In this document: positions 11,550-20,995 of the stretch, one piece after another | Layout of the letters: every line of letters begins with the position of its first letter | How positions within the stretch are numbered: the stretch's first letter is position 1 | Source of the DNA: Adiantum capillus-veneris | Taxonomy: Eukaryota; Streptophyta; Polypodiopsida; Polypodiales; Pteridaceae | Assembly (NCBI GenBank): GCA_014529385.2 | Contig: CM043952.1 | Span: 52,445,119-52,509,118, forward strand | Direction of reading: 5' to 3' | DNA length: 64,000 nucleotides | Program-made: the position numbers and the translations under genes | Notes under the pieces: model-generated | What the model saw: the letters and a program-made list of their open reading frames with translations, nothing else | The model's database searches: none | What the model was told of the DNA's origin: nothing

Positions 11550-11851
11550 ATCTTGTTGCGAGAAGACGTATAAGATAAGATCGCAGAATCTACACACCAT
11601 ATATGGTGAAGGCCGCAATTGAGCATGAGAGAGATATGAGTACTGCGTTCTGTCAACGATAAACGTAAGAAGGATGCTCAAGGAACGTCCAAAGATGTGA
11701 GAGACGTCACCCAAAAAAGACAGGGTAAAGGAGACGTTAATAATAAACGAGTCCTCAAAATAGAGTGACGTGAGACGCAAGATTGACGGACACAATACGA
11801 ATAGAAAAAAGCTAAATCTTCTCGAAAAAGTTCACGCCAAAATAAGAAAAA

Positions 11852-13245
11852 CATTAGGAGATTTCGGAGGTCTTTTGGAGGGCCTTTTGGTAGAGAGAGG
11901 AAAATAAGCTCCTCCAATGAGAGAAGAGCCTACGTTACGTAGAAAAATAGATTGATATTAACAAAAATATAAAAGGTGTCCCTCTCCTCATTTAATAATC
12001 TAGTGGTCCTTGAAGATGAGCACTCTCTTTTATTTAATGCGAGCACCTTTTTCAGAAGGTAGATGCGGTGCATTTGATACGGGATACGTCATCACTAGAA
12101 CTCAAAAAGTCACAAAACTATCAAGTGGTGGAAGATTTTGAAACTTTTGATATTGCCAATGCGTCCGAAACACACATATCTCCTAGAAATGAATGTCCAA
12201 TTGCCTCGCTTAGACATCCAAAGAGGCCAAAAATGTCAAACACCCCTAAAAGAACATTTTACTAATGGCGCGCGAGGGGGCATTTTACTAACGGCGCGCG
12301 AGGGGGTTAGTAAAAAGGCCCCTTTTCCCTCTTTTTAGGGAGTTTTTTGAGAGGAAAATGTCCAAAAACCTCTAAAAAGGGGCTTTTTGGAAAGATAAGT
12401 GTCCAAAAATCACTAAAAAGAGCCTTGTACTAATGGCGCGCGAGGGGGCATTCCAAAATTTTGGAATGCCTACTCACGCGCCGTTAGTAAAAAGGCCCTT
12501 TTTTCCTCTTTTTAGGGAGCTTTTTGAGAGGAAAATGTCCAAAAACCTCTAAAAAGGGGCTTTTTGGAAAGATAAGTGTCCAAAAATCACTAAAAAAAGC
12601 TTTGTACTAACGGCGCGTGAGGGGGCATTCCAAAATTTTGGAATGCCTCCTCGCGCGCCGTTAGTAAAAAGGCCCTTTTTTCTTTTTTTTAGGGAGCTTT
12701 TGAGAGGAAAATGTCCAAAAACCTCTAAAAAGGGGCTTTTTGGAAAGATAAGTGTCCAAAAACCCCCAAAAATGGGCTTTGTACTAACGGCGCGCAAAGG
12801 GGCATTCTAAAATTTTAGAATGCCTCCTCGCGCGCCTTTAGTAAAAAGCCCATTTTTGGGGGTTTTTTGACATTTTTTGCCTCTCCGGATGTCGGAATGA
12901 AACAAGTAGACATTCGTTTTTAAGGTATTTTGGCGTTCCGGATGCATTGGTGGTGTCAAAATCCTCAAAATCTATCACTATTTTACAGTTTGTGACTTTT
13001 CAACTTTCAGTGATGACGTAAGCTGCATTGAATGCGCCGCACCTGCCTCCTGAAAAAGACGCTCGCATTAAATAAAAAAGTGACCATTTTCAAGGACGAT
13101 TGGGAATATAAATCTACTTTTCAGAGTGTCTGGTTGTTCTTTTGGACGTACTCACAAGGTGCAAGTGCATTTTAAAAAAAGTTTCTAGAGAGAGAAATAC
13201 AATTTCTTACAAGGCCCTCCAAATGACCTCTGAAATTTTCTAATG
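11852..13245. mobile_element. Foldback-type element with long inverted arms
   Basis: The left arm 11852-12280 and the right arm 12800-13245 are inverted copies of each other along about 430 bp. Matching landmarks include CATTAG at 11852 against CTAATG at 13240, GGAGGTC-TTTTGGAGGGCC against GGCCCTCCAAATGACCTC, and TTTATTTAATGCGAGC near 12035 against its complement near 13065. The arms are diverged but co-linear, and the centre is a tandem array. There is no coding region. Such long-armed elements belong to foldback or Mutator-like non-autonomous families. No clear target duplication was found. Confidence 0.8.
12250..12845. repeat. 177-bp tandem units with nested palindromes
   Basis: The perfect palindrome GCATTCCAAAATTTTGGAATGC stands at 12448-12469 and 12625-12646, and a variant at 12802-12823, each 177 bp apart. 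Each is bracketed by CTAA(C/T)GGCGCGCG(A/T)G and its complement, giving a larger hairpin of about 60 bp. Between hairpins lie TTTTTAGGGAG and CTCTAAAAAGGGGC boxes, also inverted. An incomplete unit begins the array at 12260. The array fills the loop of the foldback element. Confidence 0.88.
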
Positions 13246-13399
13246 CTACATGATACTGCATGTAGTGGACAAAACCCCTTTGCCTCTTCTCTAGCTGTAG
13301 CACTTCGGAGCATCTTAACATCTTTTCACAGTAGATCTTTTCACTGTTCGTCTAACTCTAAACCCTAAACCGTAAGTAATTCTTGCGTGGACTCGATCT

Positions 13400-13560
13400 A
13401 ACGTAAATAAGCGTAAATCTAAATAAACGTAAATCTAACTAAAAATAAACTTAAATCTAATTTAACGTAAGTCTACATCTAACCTAATCTTTAACGTCTT
13501 TTGGGATAGTTTCCTACGACGTTAAAACTCTCTTCTTCTTGTGTGTGTGTGTGTGTGTGT
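13400..13560. repeat. Left copy of direct repeat flanking the HIPP fragment
   Basis: Built of degenerate TAAATCTAA/CGTAAATC words, then AGTTTCCTACGACGTTA and a (GT)n run. A second copy lies at about 14090-14265. A CTAAACCCTAAACC box, one and a half plant telomere-type repeats, lies just upstream near 13351-13366. No coding capacity is seen. Confidence 0.72.
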
Positions 13561-13699
13561 GTGGGTAAACCTAAATAAACCTAAGTCTAATCTAATATAA
13601 CATAAATCTAAATCTAACGTAAATTATGTTATATTAAAAACAAAGAACTAAACTAACAGTGATTATAAGAACCTTAAAACTGATTTAACACATAATTTT

Positions 13700-14059
13700 T
13701 CACATAACTCGGCAAGAGTTGGCATTCTCATCAGTAAAGATGTGAGAGTTAACTTCCGGCGGTGACGCTGCCTCATCTCCATCCACATCTGACGATAGCA
13801 ATTGGCCCTTTGGACCGTTCTTGCTCTTGTTACTAACTTTGAAGTTGCTGTTGAATGACTAGAGGTTGTCTAGATGGTCATTGTCGGGGATGTAGTGACT
13901 CTTGCCGCCCTGAAGATCCACCTTCTTCCCTCTCTTCTAAAGACATTTCACCAGTACTTTTGGATCGACGGAGCCTACCATGAGTGAAGGCAGCAATACC
14001 CTATATTCCATTGAGGGCTTTCTTCACCCGCTTCATGCAGGCATCGCAGTCTATGGAGA
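13700..14059 (-). pseudogene. Captured HIPP gene fragment (HMA domain plus CaaX box)
   Basis: On the - strand the sequence begins VSIDCDACMKRVKKALNGI, the start of a heavy-metal-associated domain with the metal-binding C-x-x-C. After a frame change and a loss of roughly ten codons, it continues MVGSVDPKVLVKCL, an in-frame TAG, then KRGKKVDLQGGKSHY (the HMA end). A linker follows, and the native end FTDENANSCRVM with a stop. HIPP proteins are plant metallochaperone-like proteins with an HMA domain and a C-terminal CaaX prenylation box; C-R-V-M fits that box. Three TAG codons and the frameshift make it a pseudogene. The N-terminus is missing. It lies between two direct repeats inside the CACTA element, so it was probably captured by the transposon. 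Confidence 0.82.
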
Positions 14060-14089
14060 CCTAAATCTAATCTAATATAACGTAAATCT

Positions 14090-14265
14090 AAATCTAGCAT
14101 AAATAAACGTAAATCTAACTAAAAATAAACCTAAATCTAATCTAATCTAACTTAAATAAACCTAAATCTAATTTAACGTAAGTCTACATCTAGTCTAATC
14201 TTTAACGTCTTTTAGGATAGTTTCCTACGACGTTATAACTCTCTTCTTCTTGTGTGTGTGCGCGT
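14090..14265. repeat. Right copy of direct repeat flanking the HIPP fragment
   Basis: Same order of words as 13400-13560 (ATAAACGTAAATCTAACTAAAAATAA ..., shortened here), the AGTTTCCTACGACGTTA box, the CTCTCTTCTTCTTG box and (GT)n. The two copies are in direct orientation about 690 bp apart with the HIPP fragment between them. Confidence 0.72.
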
Positions 14266-14462
14266 GTGTGGATGTGTGTGCCAATAAAAAGAGATAAATG
14301 GTATAACCTTTCTATCACCCATGCCAAGTATGATAGATTGGTTATGCCATTTCCCTCTTGAATAATAGGTCTTGAGTTCAACTCCTCGTCGGCTAGATCT
14401 TTAGGTCTTTTAATTTTAATTAGTTTCCTACGACGTTAAATTAGTTTCTCTCTCTTTCTCTC

Positions 14463-14718
14463 TCAATGTGTGTGCGTTTTTTTGTTTATGCATGTTTTCT
14501 CTCTCTTTTCCTCTCTCAATGTGTGCGTTTTTTGTTTATGCATATTCTCTCTCTCTTTTCCTCTCTCAATGTGTGCGTTTTTTGTTTATGCATGCTCTCT
14601 CTCTCTTTTCCTCTCTCAATGTGTGTGTGCATTCTTTGTTTATGTATGTGTGTGTGCGTTTTTGTTTATGTTTGTACTCTTTCTCTCTCTCTCTCTCTCG
14701 CTCTCTCTCTCAAAAACA

Positions 14719-14792
<74 letters not shown>

Positions 14793-14878
14793 AAGAGGGG
14801 AAGGGAACATGAGAGTGAGGAGAGGGAAGGAGCATACCTGGCTCTCCTTCCTCTCCTCGTGTGTGTGTGTGTGTGGAG

Positions 14879-14915
<37 letters not shown>
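14463..14915. repeat. Minisatellite and (GT)n/(GA)n tract
   Basis: Four units of about 50-53 bp (AATGTGTGCG - TTTTTTGTTTATGCAT - TCTCTCTC - TTTTCCTCTCTC) from 14465 to about 14640, then (CT)n, (GT)n and (GA)n runs to 14790 and another GT/GA block at 14861-14912. Apparent long frames here are artefacts of the repeat. Confidence 0.88.
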
Positions 14916-14921
<6 letters not shown>

Positions 14922-14952
14922 AGCGTTACCTGCTCCTTGCTTGAGGGCGCCG

Positions 14953-14981
14953 AAAAACTCAGATCTGAGATCTGAGTTTTT
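14953..14981. repeat. Perfect 14-bp hairpin
   Basis: AAAAACTCAGATCT, one base, then its exact complement. It lies inside the right end of the CACTA element, just before the subterminal repeat block. Confidence 0.8.
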
Positions 14982-15014
14982 GGGAGCTCTCTGTTTTTTT
15001 TTTAGCCTGGCCTA

Positions 15015-15133
15015 CGTCGCTATGAGCGTCGCAAATTTACTTGTAAATTTGCGACGCTCATAGCGACGCCGGGAATTTTTTTTTTGGAGCGTCGCTGTGT
15101 GAGCGTCGCTAATATGAATAGCCTCTTGTAGTG
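15015..15133. repeat. Right subterminal repeats and 26-bp hairpin of the CACTA
   Basis: Arms 15015-15040 and 15043-15068 are exact reverse complements (26 bp, loop TT), made of CGTCGCTATGAGCGTCGC and its mirror. Two more GAGCGTCGCT motifs follow before the terminal repeat CCTCTTGTAGTG (15122-15133). They are the same motif family as the left array. Confidence 0.88.
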
Positions 15134-15136
15134 GGC

Positions 15137-17602
15137 ATGGATCTTAAAGCTCATCCCTATATAGGAATTTGTGAGTTTTGTGCTCTTGGGAAACATAATT
15201 GTAAACCCTTTCCTCTTTCAAATACAACTCATTCTCATGACATATTGGATCTTGTTCATACTAATATATATGGACCTCTACCTTCTTCGAGATCACAATA
15301 TTGCTACTTCATTACTTTCATTGATTATTTCTCACGGTATACGACTGTATTTCTACTTAAACAAAAATCTGAGGCTTTATCTGTTTTCAAACAATTCCAC
15401 AAGGCTGTGGAACTTCGAATTGGTCGTCGCCTTAAGAAGCTTCATAGTAACAATGGAGGCTAATATGTTTCTCGAGAGTTTGTGAGTTACTGTGCTAACA
15501 GTGGAATTCATTATTAACACACTATTCCATATTCACCTCAACATAATAGCGTTGCTGAATGAAAGAATTGCACTATTCTCAATGTTGTAAGATGTATGTT
15601 GATTCATTCTAGTTTATCTCGTGTTTTCTAGGCTGAAGCTACTTTGGCAGCAATATTTATTCAGAATCATCTTCCTACTACTTCACCCTTTGATAAGATA
15701 CCCATCACGGCATGGATCGGTGACATTTCTTATGTATTTCATTTTCAAACCTTTGGATGTATTAATTATATTCATGCTCCCAAGGCTTATGGGAGGCTCA
15801 TGGTCCATGGATGATTCTGATGATACTAAACCATTGCTTCAGGCTTTTCCATTTCTTTCATATGATGAAACCCTTCCTATAGAGCAACTGTCCTCTTCAC
15901 AATCATCCATTCCGAATGTTTCCAATGATGATATTGATATTTTTATTGATTTGTGTATTGATTTTGAACATGGCTCATGTCATGTTTATGATGACGATAT
16001 TGTTGATAATGCTTTCTCTACTTCTGAAGATCCCGTTACTTATGATGAAGCTATATCTTCACCACAAAAGGATCAATGGTAAAAGGCTATGGAAGCAGAG
16101 TACGATTCTCTTATGTCTAAAGATACATGGATACTAAGTGAACTACCTCCTGGTCGTACAAGTATTAAGTGTAAGTGGGTGTATAAGACAAAAGTAAAAA
16201 CAGATGGATCTTTTGACAAGTTCAAGGCACATTTAGTTGCAAAAGGTTACTCCCAAGTAGGTTGTTGATTATCAAGAGACCTTTTCACCAGTTCTTCACA
16301 TTACAAGTGTTTGAGTTTTATTGGCTTGCTGTTCAATTTGATTTAGAAGCTCATCAAATGGATGTGCAAGTTGCTATTCTTAATGGTGACTTGGAAGAGG
16401 ATATTTATATGGAACAACCAAAAGGGTTTGTTGTTCCAAGTAAAGAAGACCTTGTTGCTCAACTCCATAAGGCACTATATGGTTTCAAACAAGCTTCGCG
16501 AGCCTGGTATATAAATTTGATCTTTTTCTCACCTCTAAAGGATTCATCTCTTGCTCTTCAGACCTCAACTTATACATAAAATGCCAAGGTAGCAGTTTTG
16601 TTATTCTTGCTCTTTATGTGGATGATACCATTCTTGTTTCCAATGATTTGGGATTTCTTCAGCAAGTGAAAAAGTTATAGTCTTCTGCATTTCATATGGT
16701 GGATCTTGGAGAGATTTACTCATGTATTGGCATTCAAATCCAACGGAACCGTACAAAAGGTATTTTATTCCTTCGAAAGTTAAAGTTTATTGCAGATACT
16801 ATTCAAAAATTTGGTATGGAATCTGCACATTCGGCCAACACACCTTGTCTTGCATGCTCTACGAAGAACACTTCGTACAATGGCGGCAACTTATCACAAA
16901 TCAACCTTATGATAATTTGACTGGATGTCTTAATTTGTTGGCATGAACACTCATCCTAATATTCTGTTTATTGCTAATTATCTTGGAAAACATCTTGCAC
17001 GTCCTTCTCTTAAGCATTGGGCTGCAGCAAAGCGTGTATTGAAATACTTGAAAGGCACTAAAGATTTTGGTTTGGTCTATCGACGACAACTCACATCGAA
17101 TTCTATGCAATCTCTTTCTCTTTTGGGTTACACAGATGTAGATTGGGAAAGCTCACATTTATCTATGCGATCTACTAGTGGAAATTTCTTCTTTATAGAT
17201 GGTTGTCTTGTTTCTTAGACGAGCAAGAAAAAACGCAGTGTTGCAGTTTCTATGAATGAGTCGGAATATGTTGCGGCATCACTTGCAGCTCGTGAGCTGA
17301 TCTGGCTTCGACAAATGCTGGTTGATACCGGTCACTCTCCTCTTTCTAGCACACCCTTGCGGTGTGACAACCAAAGTGCTATTAGTCTTGCAAAAGACTA
17401 TGTTCAACATAATAAGTCAAAGCCCATTGTTGTCCATTATCATTATATCAGGTATGAAGTACGCAAAGGAACCATTATGGTTGAACACTATCCAAGTGAC
17501 CAGATGATTATAGACATTCTTACCAAAGTCCTCAACGAGTCACGTTTCATCCTCTTGCACTCGGAGCTTGGAGTTGCTTCGGCCTCACTCTTTCTAGATT
17601 AG
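15137..17602 (+). pseudogene. Copia A integrase-RT-RNase H (right part)
   Basis: Resumes directly after the CACTA target duplication with MDLKAHPYIGICEFCALGKHN, in line with residues 397-416 of the Copia B gag-integrase frame. The integrase core is followed by a TGA at the same codon as in Copia B (V-A-E-stop, near 15560). About 160 bp is missing near 15790. The RT has the YVDD motif near 16617-16630, and RNase H follows (GYTDVDW, ESEYVAASLAARE, CDNQSAI). It ends ASASLFLD-stop at 17602. At least several nonsense codons and frameshifts are present, so this copy is clearly older than Copia B. Confidence 0.85.
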
Positions 17603-17850
17603 CTTCTTTGCTATTGTAATAGCTTTGTGCATATGACATTGTAATCCTATAGGTACCATGCACTATGCACACTCCACATTTGAACATTTTGATCTTTAAG
17701 TCACTTGTATATTTGTACATAGATACAGAATTCATTTTCACATTATCATCGCTCGTTCATATTTTCACATTGTATAGGGGCTAAGGTTTTTCCCTTGAAC
17801 TCCCCAAGGGTTTTTTCATCCAAAGCTAGAGAACTTTGTTTGAGTGGGGG
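17603..17850 (+). other. Copia A 3' untranslated region and polypurine tract
   Basis: Non-coding stretch between the RNase H stop and the 3' LTR. It matches the corresponding region of Copia B (6618-6864 on the - strand). It ends in TTTGAGTGGGGG, the polypurine tract that primes plus-strand DNA synthesis. Confidence 0.7.
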
Positions 17851-17992
17851 TGTTGGAGCTATATATGGATTTCTCTACTCAACTTGGTCTCACCTATAAA
17901 TTTGTATCTTGTCCTTAATATGAATCAATCTTTCGGAGCGGTACATTGTGTGTCTCTTTTCTTGTCTCTCTCTTTCTTTCTACATCTCAATA
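17851..17992 (+). repeat. 3' LTR of Copia A
   Basis: Starts TGTTGGAGCT and ends CTCAATA where the intact family end is CTCAACA, so the terminal CA is mutated to TA. It is 142 bp, lacks the internal duplication of the 5' LTR, and is followed by GGGGG. Confidence 0.85.
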
Positions 17993-17997
17993 GGGGG

Positions 17998-18001
<4 letters not shown>

Positions 18002-18045
<44 letters not shown>
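18002..18045. repeat. (GA)n microsatellite
   Basis: Uninterrupted GA dinucleotides directly right of Copia A. Confidence 0.95.
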
Positions 18046-18049
<4 letters not shown>

Positions 18050-18567
18050 CTTTTCAATTAACTTGTGGATCAAACTCAGAAAAGGACTTTATGCCAAAAC
18101 TCATACCAAATCTAGACAGAGGAGAAACAATAAACTTAAGATAAAAACATGCATGTTAAACACACATTGTCACAAGGCCGAAGCATGTATTGGTGGTCCA
18201 AAAAGTGCTGTCTTGGACATTACTTTAAGAGCAGCTTACGGATCCCAATTTTACGTGTCACGTATGAACCTACCAACCATGTTGTATATCATTGGAATCT
18301 TTTTAGCATGGAGAATCCAAAATTGCAATGCTCACAAACTTTTGATAAGATTTGCAAAACTTTTACCGTGTCCTAATTTTTGCTAAGCCAATCAACAAAA
18401 AGTGAAATAGTGGTACCACCAATGCATGCTTTCACCTCACATTAGGACATTCATGCATGATTAAAGAGTTCATGCTAGGAGAAAATGCAAAGACCATAGT
18501 GGGATCCACTAGAAATATGTTCTAAATGTGATTTATTCACACGAGATTCACTAATCAGATCATGTAT
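18046..18567 (-). pseudogene. Remnant of Gypsy-G beyond the Gypsy-1 insertion
   Basis: Joining 18567 to 27545 across the TGTAT duplication of Gypsy-1 gives one minus-strand frame around the junction (coding-like S-F-D-S-D-S-I-H-D-L-I-S-E-S). This lies downstream of a gag zinc knuckle at about 27690-27765. The stretch is therefore probably the gag-protease linker of an older minus-strand gypsy. Left of about 18450 no motif is recognisable. Confidence 0.4.
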
Positions 18568-19072
18568 TGTAGATGGCTAAGACAGTCTCACTGGGTGGGA
18601 ACCGGCTGCTGTGAGACGAACAGTGGATCAGTCAGTAATTACCAAGGCAGTTACTACAGTAATTCCCAAAGTATATAAATAAGACCCATTACATTGTAAT
18701 TGGGTTGGCATAAGCCGCGGGCATGAATTGAGTCATTTGTCGACTATACCTCTGTTAACGCTTTTGATTTATAATCCTTAGCCCTAAGTTGTTCTTGAGC
18801 TACATCATCCTTATTGTAATCTTTCATCTGTAATCCTAAATACAACAGTACAGTATACTCCAGTCATACATACTTTGTACTCATTCTCTCTGAGTCTGAA
18901 TCTAAATCTGAACATCATTCTCTGTGCTTCAGTTTGGTTCTCATTTCAGTAGATGTATTCCAGTTCAGTTTCTATTTCCTTGTCCAGTATACTGTTTGAA
19001 CTAACACATCACCAGTAGCTATAAACTTCTAACACTAGAATCAGCTATCTAAAGAGATCAGCTCAAGTTCCA
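18568..19072 (+). repeat. 5' LTR of Gypsy-1
   Basis: 505 bp, starting TGTAGATGGCT and ending AGTTCCA. It contains a probable TATA box (AGTATATAAATAAG near 18672-18685) that should drive element transcription. The sequence after it (TTTTGGCAATCACGGTGG) should contain the primer site, but I cannot assign the tRNA. Confidence 0.9.
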
Positions 19073-19153
19073 TTTTGGCAATCACGGTGGCTAGAGTTGT
19101 TGCTCGTTGACTAGAAAACTCATCTCCCAGTTGGAAGTTTCTCAACTGCAGTA

Positions 19154-20995
19154 ATGGCACCCAAAACCAGTCGTGGTCGGAAACCATCCTACCGTGTTGA
19201 CCCTATTCCTAAGGAGTCAGAAAGAGACTTTGACCCCAAGCATGAGATGGTGACTAACACTGAGGCTCAGGAGGAGCACAGTCAAGCTGATGAGGTGCAG
19301 GACTCACAGCATTCCAGTCAGTCCAGGTGCAGAAGGGCAGAAAGGGAAGCACGCAAGGCTAAAAGTTATTGGTCCAGGCAGGGGGACGAGGGCGCCAAAG
19401 GCAGTAAAGACAGTAGCCATACTTCAAATAGACAAGCCAGGGTGGACACATCGACGGAGACAGAAGCAAATATTAATTGGGATGCAGATACCGACAACTG
19501 TAAGAAAACTCCAAAGCGGCATCCGGACTCTAAGATGAGAAGCGGAAGGACCAACGGTGATCGGCATAATTACACATCCTCGTCGAAAATCTCTTTTCCA
19601 GTATTCAAAGGAGCCAAGAAGGATGATCCGGATGTTCAGATCCAAGATTTGGAGCAGTATGCAGAGCTGGAAAATATTGATGAGGATGACTAGGGTGAAT
19701 ACTTTCCGCAAACGCTGAAGGAGGCAACGAGAAAGTGGTACTTCCATTACCTGGCTTGCCAACTTAGATCCTATAATAATCTACTTAAAGCCTTTAGACT
19801 GGAATATTCCGACAATCGAGGTGATGAGGATATTATTTGTGAACTGGATAAGATTAAGCAGAGAAAATTGTCAGTCCGAAGCTATCTTGAGAAAATCAAG
19901 GAGCTGACAAGGCAGCTGCAGGAACCACCATTAAAAAAGCGACTACGAGCATGGTTCTTGAATGGCTTTCGTAGGAAGAAGCTTAAGGAGCAGGAGGTGC
20001 CAGCACCGACGAAGAAATTCAATAATGTGGTGCAGTGAGCCCTGAATCTGGAACAACAAGCTAAGAAGGAAAAAGGTCATAAGAAGAGGAGGTCGAGTAG
20101 TAGCAGCTCGTCTACTGATAAATCTGATTCAAGCGGAGTTTCCAACAGTTCTAAGAGTGGCTCCAATGAGAAGACCAAGGAGAAGCCTAAAAAGGGGTCT
20201 TCGGCTAGGAAGATTGAAGAGATGGCTCGGAAAATTGCTGAGATTAGCTAGACCAGACAACCAGTGAGAATAATGGAGACTTGGTGTTCAAAATGTAAAT
20301 CTAAGGACCATGTTTTTAAAGAGTGCCCACAATGTACTTATTGTAAAGCCTATGGCCATTTATGGAATAATTGTGTCATTAGGACTCATCATTTCAAAAA
20401 GGGCAAACACTTGTCAGTAGTGGCATATACCAATGCCGAACCAGTAAGAGTGGAAACTGCCAACGCTTCTCAGGAGGAGAAACCAGGTACCAGGGGTACT
20501 AGTCCAGGGCGCGCCAGATACCAAGGGGGCACTCGCCGGGGCCAGGGGAGTGGTAATTTCCAGAGCTAAAGCCTGACTTGCTATCCTTGTGGAAAGTATG
20601 GGCATTTTGCGGCTCAATGTCCAGACACACCTGGGATTGCGGCTACTAAGGTGAAGGTACTAGAGGCAGTTCTAGTACGAGCAGTTACACGAAGCAAAGG
20701 AGTAGGGATTGAGGAAATCCCAGAGATTTCAGAAAAACCAATCACTACTGAAAGCAGCAAATGGGCTCAACAGAGAGAGGCATGGAAGGCCAAGGGTAAA
20801 GAAAAGGTGGTTGATGAATGGCAGGAGCAGAGAGAACTAGCGACGAAAATCACAGAGGATTTAGCTAAGAAGCTGCGAGAGCAGCCATAAAGTTCGGAAG
20901 CACGAGTCATTCAAAAGATACTAGCCCAATCTACTAAGACAGATCATTCAAAGCCCGGCATACCTGAGACCATGCTGGCTGTAGTACAGGGCTGA
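19154..20995 (+). pseudogene. Gypsy-1 gag
   Basis: The frame opens at ATG 19154 (MAPKTSRGRKPSYRVD) and stays in one phase for 613 codons. It is broken only by stops at 19691 (TAG), 20036 (TGA), 20249 (TAG), 20567 (TAA), 20888 (TAA) and 20993 (TGA). The N-terminal 150 residues are charged and low in complexity. A Retrotrans_gag-like capsid core follows (W-Y-F-H-Y-L ... SVRSYLEKIKELTRQL). Near the end lie a lysine/serine-rich stretch and zinc knuckles (CSKCKSKDHVFKECP, CTYCKAYGHLWNNC, CYPCGKYGHFAAQCP). There is no indel until about 21000. Gag would form the virus-like particle and package the RNA. Confidence 0.8.

Larger units (their letters stand above)
6471..11851 (-). mobile_element. Copia B: 5'-truncated copy of the Copia A family
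   Basis: A minus-strand Copia element inside the CACTA, with a complete 3' LTR at its left end and gag, protease, integrase, RT and RNase H in order. It is closely related to Copia A over its whole length, including the leader (11560-11850 against about 1120-1420). No 5' LTR or primer site is present: similarity to Copia A stops near 11851, exactly where the foldback element begins, so the 5' end was lost. Its coding frame has few stops and is far better preserved than Copia A. A 570-bp tandem array (10755-11325) replaces about 100 bp of gag. Confidence 0.9.
3870..15133 (-). mobile_element. CACTA (En/Spm) DNA transposon, 11.26 kb
   Basis: The ends are 12-bp perfect terminal inverted repeats CACTACAAGAGG (3870-3881, and its complement at 15122-15133), the signature of the CACTA superfamily. 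The 3-bp target duplication GGC lies at 3867-3869 and 15134-15136. Removing the element and one GGC rejoins the Copia A integrase frame exactly. Subterminal regions at both ends carry many TAGCGACG-type motifs in both orientations, the usual binding sites for TnpA-like proteins. Inside are a Transposase_24 gene and a possible TnpD remnant on the - strand, plus Copia B, a foldback element and a HIPP gene fragment. No full catalytic TnpD (Transposase_21) is visible, so the copy is probably non-autonomous. Confidence 0.93.
703..17992 (+). mobile_element. Copia A: Ty1/Copia LTR retrotransposon, nested and decayed
   Basis: This is a full-span Ty1/Copia element: 5' LTR, iMet-type primer site, gag, protease, integrase, RT, RNase H, polypurine tract and 3' LTR, in the usual Copia order. 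GGGGG stands just outside both ends (698-702 and 17993-17997), as expected of a 5-bp target duplication. The polypurine tract before the 3' LTR also ends in GGGGG, so this repeat is weaker proof than it looks. Without the CACTA insertion and the solo LTR, the element is about 5.1 kb, normal for Copia. Its frames carry many stops, frameshifts and deletions (for example about 160 bp between integrase and RT near 15790), so it cannot encode a working polyprotein. Copia B at 6471-11851 is from the same family. Confidence 0.9.

Noticed and set aside
12250-12845. CRISPR-like array
   Set aside because: Regular 177-bp units, but the units are near-identical throughout with no unique spacers, and the genome is a plant nuclear genome.
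13340-13370. Interstitial telomere array
   Set aside because: Only about one and a half CCCTAAA units are present; the following TAAATCTAA words are too degenerate to call telomeric.
14466-15063. Long overlapping open frames rich in Cys, Phe, Val, then Arg-Glu
   Set aside because: They are translations of (CT)n, (GT)n and (GA)n tracts and of a 50-bp minisatellite; no protein.
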